Shown: positions 8,047 through 14,018 of the stretch, piece by piece
Layout of the letters: every line of letters begins with the position of its first letter
Position numbering within the stretch: position 1 is the first letter of the stretch
NCBI GenBank assembly: GCA_015494595.1
Contig: WGAX01000042.1
Coordinates: 1 to 14,018 of the forward strand
Length of the DNA stretch: 14,018 nt
Reading direction: 5' to 3'
DNA from: Nitratiruptor sp.
GTDB lineage: Bacteria; Campylobacterota; Campylobacteria; Campylobacterales; Nitratiruptoraceae
The notes under the pieces: generated by a model
What the model was told of the DNA's origin: nothing
The model's input: the letters and a program-made list of their open reading frames with translations, nothing else
Database searches by the model: none
Made by a program: the position numbers and the translations under genes

Positions 8047-8749
8047 CTATATCCCCATACATTATCACATCTTTTAAAAGCCCCTTCTTGGCTATACCAT
8101 CCTCATCAATCACCACAAAAAGCTCCCCATTTTTACTAGCAAAGATCTTTTGATGTATCACAACCCCAAGATAGAGACCATCCACTTGCAAAAGCCTTTT
8201 CAAACTTTTAAGTTTTTTCCCCTCTGGTAAAAAGAGATCCACTCTCCCATCTTTTCTATCTCCGCCAACTGCATAGAGCAGATAGTGCTTCTTATCTTTT
8301 TGTAAAATTTTGGGAAGATTAAAGTAGAGTGAGAGCAGATCGTTTTTTGCATAAAAAGGGAGTTTGTCATGCGTTTCAAACTCAAATTTACCTTTGCGAT
8401 ACCCTATTTTTGTAATGTTGATCTCCCTATTTTGATGATCAAAAACAAATGTTTTAATCCGCTTCTTTTTACTTGTTGTCGTTACTTTTATAAACTTGTC
8501 AGGGACTAAAATACCATCTTCAATCTTTCCAAAACTCTCATAAATCTCCTCTCGCTCACCCAAAAAGACCTTTGCCAAACCGCTGGTTTTGCCAAATATT
8601 TTAATATGGTACTGACTGCTATTTGTATCAAAAAAAGCTATCCCTTTACCCACTGAGCCAAATACTCCAAAAGAGACTTTGTACTCTGCTACAATCTCTT
8701 TTGCCACTACTGCCTGTATCAATAATAGGATTACAAGAAAAAAACGCAT
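8012..8749 (-). CDS. Exported DUF3108-like protein
   Basis: This 245-residue protein has a clear signal peptide (MRFFLVILLLIQAVVA, cleavage probably after Ala16), so it should be periplasmic or envelope-bound. The rest is rich in beta-strand-like alternation and basic residues, with no cysteine. The opening KEIVAEYKVSFGVFGSVGKG and the internal order of strands resemble the DUF3108 family, envelope proteins of unknown function with a lipocalin- or LolB-like barrel feel; this family call is from pattern memory. Codons 3-5 lie in an A-rich tract. The ATG follows AAGAGG, and the gene is the first of the minus-strand operon, reading away from the divergent promoter shared with the MscS gene. The function is unknown. 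Confidence 0.75.
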   Translation of the reverse strand: MRFFLVILLLIQAVVAKEIVAEYKVSFGVFGSVGKGIAFFDTNSSQYHIKIFGKTSGLAKVFLGEREEIYESFGKIEDGILVPDKFIKVTTTSKKKRIKTFVFDHQNREINITKIGYRKGKFEFETHDKLPFYAKNDLLSLYFNLPKILQKDKKHYLLYAVGGDRKDGRVDLFLPEGKKLKSLKRLLQVDGLYLGVVIHQKIFASKNGELFVVIDEDGIAKKGLLKDVIMYGDIVGTLIKKSIKD

Positions 8750-8807
8750 AATAACCTCTTTATATTAGTTTTGTTACAATTGTAACAAATTTAATTGAAA
8801 GGGTTGA
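8750..8807. promoter_or_regulatory. Symmetric divergent promoter/operator (20-bp perfect palindrome)
   Basis: This is the only divergent intergenic gap in the window. It contains a perfect 20-bp palindrome at 8770-8789, core TTGTTACAATTGTAACAA (8771-8788). Each strand carries TACAAT, one mismatch from the sigma70 -10 consensus: 8775-8780 on plus and 8784-8779 on minus, overlapping by two bases. Starts about 7 bases downstream would give leaders of about 21-23 nt on both sides, each with a ribosome site (GAAAGGG at 8797-8803 for the channel gene, AAGAGG at about 8760-8755 for the DUF3108 gene). No convincing -35 is visible on either strand, as is usual in Campylobacterota. The same palindrome could instead, or in addition, be a repressor site. 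Confidence 0.6.
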
Positions 8808-10757
8808 ATGCAGCTCTTTGCTATAGTGGCTTTTCTTGCCGTTGCTCTTTTTGGCGATGTTAATATGAGTTTTGTGAAAGAAAATAACATCACCATCTAC
8901 AAAGAGTATCTTTCTGAGCTCAACCAATCTTTGCCAGACTATAGATTGCAAAAAACTCTTTTAAACAAAATAATCACTCTCTCCACGCAAAAAGTAGAAG
9001 TTTTAGATAAGAAAGATTTTTCGATTAAAAATGATGATGATTTTGTAGCGCTTTTTTACAAAATAAATATATTGTTGGCACAAAGCGAAATCAAAAAAGC
9101 CCAAATTGAGAATCTCCAAGATCAACTTAAGGACATAAAGTCATCTTCTGATACCAACAACTCTCTCACTACTACACTTGAATACACCTATTACTACAAA
9201 CAAAAACTTCTCAATGAGAGCTTTATCAAAGAGGTAGAGAAGAGTTACACAAAGTGGCTTGATAAGCTTCTAACTATTCTACCCCATATTACATTTAATA
9301 CTAAAAATATTGACAGTACAATCAAAAAAGCTCTTCAATCTATCAGCTACCTTCAAAAAAGGATTAAAAAGCTCCAAATTGAGCTTGAGCGATATACCAT
9401 TCTTGAGCTCTCTTCCAAAGTTGAGCGCATTCAAAAAGATATAGCCTATTTGCAAAAGAAAAAAGAGCGTTATGTTATAAGAGTAGTAAAAGCAAAACTT
9501 AAACTCTTCTTTGCCTCTTTACAAAAAAAAGATCAAAAAGCTTTCATAATAGCAAAGGAGATCGTAGCTTTTTTGAAAAAAAACTCTCAAAACCCCTATT
9601 TGGCTCAATCCTTTGAGCGTACAACCATCTATTTGCTCCATAAACAGATAGGCAGCTGGCAAATTACCCTTATCAACTTTAAAAATCAGCTCCTGGCATA
9701 TCTCAATAACAACACTCTTTTAGGTATTCCGCTTTACAAATTTGCAGAGGCTTTAGGGATCTTTCTTATTTTCCTTCTCTTTAGAAAAATTTTTGCTCTT
9801 GTTATTTTAAAATCTTTACACAAAATAGCCTCTTTTACAAAAAACTCTTTTGATGACAAACTTTTAGAGATTTTAGAAGGTCCCCTCAAATTTAGCTTCA
9901 TTATCATTGGCCTCTACTTTGCTACGAGTATTGCCAATATTGAGAGTGCATTTTTTGACAAACTCATAAAAACACTCATAATTTTTGTAATCTTTTGGCT
10001 GCTTTACAACGCTGTCAATATCTTAGATGAAACTATTTATAAATTTGCTAGAAAATTTGGCAAAGAGCTCTATCGTGAGATTGGGGCATTTTTTATCAAG
10101 ACTTTAAAAATCTTTATCTTTGCCATCGGCCTAGTCTCTATTTTACAAGAGTGGAATATCAATGTAAGTGCCTTTTTAGCCTCTTTGGGGCTTGGCGGTT
10201 TGGCTTTTGCATTGGCTGCTAAAGATACTGCGGCAAACCTTTTTGGAGGACTCAGTATTTTAGCAGATAGAGCCCTTAAAATTGATGATTGGATTAAAGT
10301 GGGCGATGTGGAAGGGACAGTTGAGGAGATTGGGCTTCGCACCACAAAGATTCGCACCTTTGAAAAGTCACTAGTTACCGTGCCAAACCAGATCATTGCC
10401 AACAACCCAATAGAGAATTTCTCAAGGCGCGGTATTAGGCGCATCAAGATGCGCATAGGCTTAGTCTATGGCACCTCAAAAGAGCAGATTGATGCGATTG
10501 TAAGCGATATTAGAAATATGCTACAATCTCACCCACAAATCGCAAAAAACGCTACCCTTTTAGTCAACTTTGATGAGTTTGCGGATAGTAGCTTAAGCAT
10601 CTTTGTCTACTGCTTTACCAATACCGCAAACTGGGCAAAATATTTGGCAATCAAAGAGGATGTAAACAAAAAGATTATGGATATTGTGGCAAAACACGGC
10701 AGCGATTTTGCATTTCCATCGCAATCAATCTATGTAGAAAAGTTACCAAAACAATGA
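8808..10757 (+). CDS. MscS-family mechanosensitive channel with large periplasmic N-terminal region
   Basis: This 649-residue protein has a putative signal peptide (1 to about 16), then about 290 residues predicted to be periplasmic. That region is Lys/Glu-rich and helical (coiled-coil-like at about 90-115 and 180-235). Four membrane segments follow (about 310-335, 357-378, 386-404, 422-446) and then the pore helix (452-470). The MscS core is clear: the Gly/Ala-packed pore GLGGLAFALAAKDTAANLFGG (starting 460), the beta domain with DWIKVGDVEGTVEEIGLRTTKIRTF (494-518), VPNQIIANNPIENFSRR, and the C-terminal FAFPSQSIYVEKL. Such channels open under membrane tension to release solutes during osmotic downshock. 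The N-terminal extension is unlike small MscS (about 286 aa) and closer in plan to MscK/YbdG-type relatives. The ATG follows GAAAGGG. The stop overlaps der (ATGA). Confidence 0.93.
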   Translation: MQLFAIVAFLAVALFGDVNMSFVKENNITIYKEYLSELNQSLPDYRLQKTLLNKIITLSTQKVEVLDKKDFSIKNDDDFVALFYKINILLAQSEIKKAQIENLQDQLKDIKSSSDTNNSLTTTLEYTYYYKQKLLNESFIKEVEKSYTKWLDKLLTILPHITFNTKNIDSTIKKALQSISYLQKRIKKLQIELERYTILELSSKVERIQKDIAYLQKKKERYVIRVVKAKLKLFFASLQKKDQKAFIIAKEIVAFLKKNSQNPYLAQSFERTTIYLLHKQIGSWQITLINFKNQLLAYLNNNTLLGIPLYKFAEALGIFLIFLLFRKIFALVILKSLHKIASFTKNSFDDKLLEILEGPLKFSFIIIGLYFATSIANIESAFFDKLIKTLIIFVIFWLLYNAVNILDETIYKFARKFGKELYREIGAFFIKTLKIFIFAIGLVSILQEWNINVSAFLASLGLGGLAFALAAKDTAANLFGGLSILADRALKIDDWIKVGDVEGTVEEIGLRTTKIRTFEKSLVTVPNQIIANNPIENFSRRGIRRIKMRIGLVYGTSKEQIDAIVSDIRNMLQSHPQIAKNATLLVNFDEFADSSLSIFVYCFTNTANWAKYLAIKEDVNKKIMDIVAKHGSDFAFPSQSIYVEKLPKQ

Positions 10758-12133
10758 AAAAGATAGCAATTCTTGGCAAACCCAATGTTGGCAAAAGCTC
10801 ACTCTTTAATCGTATTCTCAAGCAACGCGATGCAATTGTAAGCGAGCAGGCAGGCACTACCAGAGATATAAAAAGACGCATCGTCACAATTGAAGATAAA
10901 GAAGCAGAAATCATCGATACGGGAGGCCTCGAAGACAGGGACGAGCTTTTTGAAAAAGTCAAAGATAAGAGCCTCAAAGCTGCTAAAGATGCAGATATAA
11001 TCCTCTATATGGTAGATGGCAAGATGCTACCGAATGAAGAGGATAAAAAGATTTTTCGCTCATTGCAAAAGCTTGGCAAACCGATAGCATTAGTTGTTAA
11101 CAAAATAGACAATGATAGAGAAGAAGAGAATGTCTGGAACTTCTATGAATTTGGCACAGAAAATATCTTCCCTATTTCTGTCAGCCATAACCGCAAAGTA
11201 AAGAGGCTGCTAAGTTGGATCGCAAACCATCTTCCCAAAAAAGAGCAGATTGAGCTAGTGGCAGATGAAGATATAGACTTTGATGAGCTTTTAGAGCTGC
11301 AAGAGGAGCCAAAGCACCAAGAGGAAGAAAAGGAGATCAAAGTAGCGATTCTTGGCAGAGTTAATGTGGGCAAAAGTAGCTTGCTCAATGCACTTCTCAA
11401 AGAGGAGCGCAGTATTGTTAGCGATGTAGCTGGCACTACTATTGATACAGTGGATGAGAGCACTATTTATGAGGATAAAGTTATTACTTTTATCGATACT
11501 GCAGGCATTAGACGCAGAGGCAAAATCGTAGGGATTGAAAAATATGCCCTTAACCGCACCCAAAAGATGCTCCAAAAGGCCGATGTTGCTCTACTAGTAT
11601 TAGATGCAAGTGAAGGAATCACTGAGCAGGATGAGAGGATCGCCGGCTATATTGATAAATACAACTTGGCTTGCATCATCGTGCTTAATAAGTGGGACAT
11701 AGCCCAAAAAGAGTACAAAGAAGCGGTTGAGGAGGTAAGAAGAAGGCTCAAATTCTTACACTACGCCCCAATTATAACGCTGAGTGCCAAAACCAGAAAA
11801 AGAGTAGATAGACTTTTTAGTCTCATTCTTAAAGTCTTTTCCAACTACACCAAATGGCTGCCCACTGCACAGCTTAACCGCATCATCAAAGAGGCACAAA
11901 TGCGCCACCAAATCCCAGCATTCAAAGGCAAACCCGTCAAAATCCTCTATGCAACCCAATATGATACAAAACCGCCTAAAATCGCCCTTATTATGAATAG
12001 GCCTGAGGGATTACACTTTAGCTACAAACGCTACTTGGCAAATGTACTGAGAGAGTTTTTTGATTTGGAAGGCACACCCATAATTTTATCACCTAGAAAA
12101 CGGGGTGAAAGAGAAGAGGAAGGAGAAGAATGA
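10754..12133 (+). CDS. der: Ribosome biogenesis GTPase Der (EngA)
   Basis: Der is the tandem-GTPase needed for 50S subunit maturation. The 459 residues show GTPase domain 1 with GKPNVGKS (8-15), AGTTRD (33-38), DTGG (55-58) and NKID (116-119). An acidic linker follows (about 168-194, many Glu/Asp). Domain 2 has GRVNVGKS (201-208), AGTTID (226-231), DTAG (248-251) and NKWD (312-315). The C-terminal KH-like domain (about 365-445) ends in a charged Arg/Glu tail. All nucleotide-binding motifs look intact. The ATG sits in an ATGA overlap with the channel gene and has no good ribosome site just upstream, so its expression probably depends on translation of the channel gene. It overlaps trpS by 4 bp. 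Confidence 0.98.
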   Translation: MKKIAILGKPNVGKSSLFNRILKQRDAIVSEQAGTTRDIKRRIVTIEDKEAEIIDTGGLEDRDELFEKVKDKSLKAAKDADIILYMVDGKMLPNEEDKKIFRSLQKLGKPIALVVNKIDNDREEENVWNFYEFGTENIFPISVSHNRKVKRLLSWIANHLPKKEQIELVADEDIDFDELLELQEEPKHQEEEKEIKVAILGRVNVGKSSLLNALLKEERSIVSDVAGTTIDTVDESTIYEDKVITFIDTAGIRRRGKIVGIEKYALNRTQKMLQKADVALLVLDASEGITEQDERIAGYIDKYNLACIIVLNKWDIAQKEYKEAVEEVRRRLKFLHYAPIITLSAKTRKRVDRLFSLILKVFSNYTKWLPTAQLNRIIKEAQMRHQIPAFKGKPVKILYATQYDTKPPKIALIMNRPEGLHFSYKRYLANVLREFFDLEGTPIILSPRKRGEREEEGEE

Positions 12134-13119
12134 GAATAGTAAGCGGAATGAGACCTACGGGGAAACTCCATCTTGGACACTATTTAGGGGTATTGCAAAA
12201 CTGGATAAAGTTGCAAAAAGAGAATGAGTGCTTCTTTTTTGTAGCTGATTGGCACGCACTATCAACAAGTTATGAGGATAAACTTAATCTCAAGGCTCTT
12301 AGTTTTGAGCTGGTAAAAGATTGGCTCTGTGCTGGCATCGATCCAAACAAAAGCACCATCTTTATCCAAAGCCATATCAAAGAGCACGCTGAGCTCTATG
12401 TACTGCTTAATATGATCACTCCCCTTGGCTGGCTTGAGCGCAATCCAACCTATAAAGATCAGCTGGCACAAATCAAAAACAAAGATATTCATACTGCAGG
12501 TTTTTTGACATACCCAGTATTACAAACTGCAGATATAATCCTTTATGATGCCCAAGCTGTGCCAATAGGAGAGGATCAAAAGCCACACCTTGAAATTGCA
12601 AGAGAGATTGTAAGAAGATTTCATCATCTATTCAATTGCGAAATCTTTATTGAGCCAAAAGAGCTGCTAAGCCCAACTCCAAGACTCTTAGGACTTGATG
12701 GCAGAAAGATGAGCAAAAGCTACAATAATGCAATCTATCTGAGTGATACACCAGATGAGGTGTGGAGTAAACTCAGAGGAGCAAAAACTGATCCACAAAG
12801 AGTTAAGCGCACAGACCCAGGTAATCCGGAAGTTTGCCTTATTTACGAATATCACAAAGCCTTTAGTGATGAAGAGAGAATCAAAAAGGTAGAAGAGGGA
12901 TGCCGCACAGCTGGTATTGGGTGTGTGGAGTGTAAAAAGTGGTGCATGAGTGCAATTGAAAAAGTTTTAGAGCCAATGCGTGAGAAAAGAGCTTCCATCA
13001 CAGATGAAGAAATCCAAGAGATTGTGCAAAAGGGTGAAGAGAGAGCCAAAAAAGAGGCTAGCAAAAAGATGGAGCAGGTAAATAGAGCCATTTTTGAGAT
13101 CAGTTGTGAGGTGGAATAA
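12130..13119 (+). CDS. trpS: Tryptophanyl-tRNA synthetase, probable [4Fe-4S]-binding type
   Basis: TrpS charges tRNA-Trp. This class I synthetase of 329 residues shows the HIGH-like HLGH (14-17) and the KMSKS loop (193-197, exact KMSKS), plus the tryptophan-enzyme signature region PTYKDQLAQ and GEDQKPHLE (147-155). Four cysteines (236, 258, 265, 268) are spaced C-x21-C-x6-C-x2-C in the C-terminal anticodon-side domain. This is one residue off the C-x22-C-x6-C-x2-C set that binds a [4Fe-4S] cluster in the Thermotoga maritima enzyme; a further Cys lies at 272. The start overlaps der (ATGA) behind a strong AAGGAG. The stop overlaps the next gene by one base (TAATG). Confidence 0.97.
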   Translation: MRIVSGMRPTGKLHLGHYLGVLQNWIKLQKENECFFFVADWHALSTSYEDKLNLKALSFELVKDWLCAGIDPNKSTIFIQSHIKEHAELYVLLNMITPLGWLERNPTYKDQLAQIKNKDIHTAGFLTYPVLQTADIILYDAQAVPIGEDQKPHLEIAREIVRRFHHLFNCEIFIEPKELLSPTPRLLGLDGRKMSKSYNNAIYLSDTPDEVWSKLRGAKTDPQRVKRTDPGNPEVCLIYEYHKAFSDEERIKKVEEGCRTAGIGCVECKKWCMSAIEKVLEPMREKRASITDEEIQEIVQKGEERAKKEASKKMEQVNRAIFEISCEVE

Positions 13120-13466
13120 TGAAGCGCTATTTGGGGCAGAGAAAAAAACTTAGCATCTATATCGATAGCGATGATAGATTTGAATCCAAAGTCTTGTGGC
13201 AAGCAATTATCCAAAAGGCAAAAGAGCACTCCCTTGCAGGAGCAACTGTCTATAAAGCAATTGCTGGAATGGGTGCCCATAGTGAACTGCATACCTTTAA
13301 TGTATGGAGTCTTAGCCAAAAACTGCCTTTAGTAATTGAGTTTATCGACAAAGAGGAGAAAATCAAAGAGTTTTTGCACCAGATTGAGCCGATGCTTCAA
13401 GAAGCCCTTGTAACCTTGCAAGATGTAGAAGTGCTACTCTATAAACATCCAAAGTTTGAGCAATGA
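13119..13466 (+). CDS. DUF190 (PII-like) protein
   Basis: This 115-residue protein shows the family core: YIDSDDRF (about 14-21), the LAGATVYKAIAGMGAHSELHT stretch (starting about 39) and LPLVIEFIDKEEKI (about 69-82). It ends with LVTLQDVEVLLYK. DUF190 proteins share the ferredoxin-like trimeric fold of PII signal proteins and are often encoded next to or fused with fluoride-export genes; what they sense is not firmly known to me. Here the gene directly precedes crcB with an ATGA overlap, so a role in controlling fluoride export is the natural inference. The start overlaps the trpS stop (TAATG), with GAGGTGG upstream. Confidence 0.9.
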   Translation: MKRYLGQRKKLSIYIDSDDRFESKVLWQAIIQKAKEHSLAGATVYKAIAGMGAHSELHTFNVWSLSQKLPLVIEFIDKEEKIKEFLHQIEPMLQEALVTLQDVEVLLYKHPKFEQ

Positions 13467-13843
13467 ATACAGTTTTTGCAGTAGGTATTGGCGGCTTTTT
13501 TGGAGCAATTAGCAGGTATCTCATAGCTACTTGGGTGCAAAAACTCTCCTCCTCCTTTTTTCCTGTTGGTACACTCAGCGTCAATGTACTTGGCAGTTTT
13601 CTCATTGGCTTTTTGTATCTCTATTTTAGCCAAACAATTCATCCCAACCTCAAAGCTATGCTCATTACTGGCTTTTTAGGAGCACTTACTACCTTCTCCA
13701 CCTTTAGCCTAGAAACCCTTTTACTGCTACAAGAGGGCTTATACTTAAAGGCTGGTTTAAATATTTTGCTCAATGTTACCCTTACTATCACTTCAACCTT
13801 TACTGCTATAATTATCTTTAAAAAGATTTATGGAGGGATATGA
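13463..13843 (+). CDS. crcB: Fluoride channel FluC/CrcB
   Basis: FluC is a small dual-topology dimeric channel that exports fluoride. The 126 residues form four membrane helices (about 3-24, 34-56, 64-86, 98-119). Family signatures are GGFFGAISRYL (10-20, with the conserved Gly and Arg), VGTLSVNVLGSFLIGF (35-50, pore Asn41), and GFLGALTTFSTF (70-81) with the paired Phe78 and Phe81 of the fluoride pathway and the Thr/Ser of the central sodium site. All key residues are present, so it should be active as a homodimer, with no second crcB copy needed. The ATG overlaps the DUF190 stop (ATGA), with only a weak ribosome site. No fluoride riboswitch is visible just upstream, where coding sequence runs without a gap. 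Confidence 0.95.
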   Translation: MNTVFAVGIGGFFGAISRYLIATWVQKLSSSFFPVGTLSVNVLGSFLIGFLYLYFSQTIHPNLKAMLITGFLGALTTFSTFSLETLLLLQEGLYLKAGLNILLNVTLTITSTFTAIIIFKKIYGGI

Positions 13844-14018
13844 TGTATAAGATTGTAATGGATAAGATGTGTGGATGTGCAAGAAAAGATGAGAAACTTC
13901 ATCCCCAATGGCTTGATAAAGAGTATGCCACAAAAGAGGAAGCCGAGATTGCTGCACTGCACCTAGCCAATCACGCCAACGCAAACTGGTGCAAAAAACA
14001 TAGATTTTTTGCCTATGA
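13843..14018 (+). CDS. Small cysteine-containing protein of unknown function (3' end outside window)
   Basis: This frame is open to the right edge, giving 58 complete codons. I choose the ATG at 13843, which overlaps the crcB stop (TGATG) with GGAGGG 5 bases upstream; an in-frame ATG at 13840 is also possible. The protein starts MYKIVMDKMCGC and shows Cys10, Cys12 and Cys50, with His at 20, 41, 44 and 53. The last visible block reads NWCKKHRFFAY. The C-x-C and C-x2-H arrangement could bind a metal. I recall small Campylobacterota proteins opening MYKIV/DK-CGC of similar length, but know no function for them. It is in line with the DUF190-fluC pair and probably cotranscribed. Confidence 0.7.
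   Translation, partial: MYKIVMDKMCGCARKDEKLHPQWLDKEYATKEEAEIAALHLANHANANWCKKHRFFAY

Noticed and set aside
8759..8764. TATAAA on the minus strand as the -10 of the DUF3108 gene (with TTGTTA as -35, spacer 18)
   Set aside because: The transcript would start only about 3 bases before the ATG and would omit the AAGAGG ribosome site. The palindrome-embedded TACAAT fits better, though a leaderless start cannot be excluded.
9523..9583. Two A8 tracts (9523-9530 and 9576-9583) in the channel gene as possible phase-variation sites
   Set aside because: A8 runs in Lys codons are common in an AT-rich genome, the frame is intact through both, and phase-variable tracts in this phylum are usually longer and often G/C.
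10070..10456. 128-codon minus-strand frame inside the MscS gene
   Set aside because: It lies opposite the most conserved part of the channel (pore and beta domain); the product is a Ser/Pro/Ala/Lys-rich antisense shadow with no family features.
12852..13319. 155-codon minus-strand frame across trpS and the DUF190 gene
   Set aside because: It spans a gene junction antisense to two well-recognised proteins; the Ser/Leu/Phe-rich product is typical of antisense reading.
13400..13463. Fluoride riboswitch upstream of crcB
   Set aside because: The region is coding sequence of the DUF190 gene with a 4-bp overlap; I see no fluoride-aptamer pattern there or in the divergent promoter gap.

Overview
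The window looks like chromosomal core sequence from a Campylobacterota (epsilonproteobacterial) species. The evidence is an AT-rich, very tightly packed genome, a futalosine-pathway menaquinone gene (mqnC), a Gram-negative LPS gene (kdsA), and a nusB-ribH-kdsA-EamA block facing der and trpS. I recall that block from Campylobacter jejuni (roughly the Cj0382c-Cj0388 area). I also recall mqnC beside an M16-family gene from Helicobacter pylori. I cannot fix the genus; a vent-type lineage such as Nitratiruptor would fit, but that is a guess.

Layout: (1) 2-751, plus strand: the C-terminal 249 residues of a protein that begins before the window, probably a secreted or surface protein. (2) 758-782: a hairpin that can serve as terminator for both converging transcripts. 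(3) 8749 down to 781, minus strand: nine genes in one tight row. In order of transcription these are a DUF3108-type exported protein, an EamA transporter, a Uma2-family putative nuclease, kdsA, ribH, nusB, mqnC, an M16-like exported protein without the zinc motif, and recG. (4) 8750-8807: a 58-bp divergent promoter region built on a perfect 20-bp palindrome. (5) 8808 to the right edge, plus strand: an MscS-type channel, der, trpS, a DUF190 protein, crcB/fluC, and a small cysteine-containing protein cut by the window end.

Neighbours are separated by at most 14 bp or overlap (ATGA, GTGA, TAATG and TGATG junctions), so translational coupling is likely throughout, and one short promoter region may drive up to fifteen genes. 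The minus-strand operon mixes envelope synthesis (kdsA), cofactors (ribH, mqnC), transcription antitermination (nusB) and DNA repair (recG). The plus-strand operon mixes ion and osmotic channels with ribosome assembly (der) and tRNA charging (trpS), and ends in a fluoride-linked pair (DUF190 plus fluC).

I see no CRISPR array, IS element, tRNA, rRNA or clear new defence system. This is mostly housekeeping sequence. The points most worth checking are the symmetric divergent promoter, the probable iron-sulfur TrpRS, the Uma2 gene inserted in a conserved operon, the M16 pseudo-protease, and the DUF190-FluC-cysteine protein trio.
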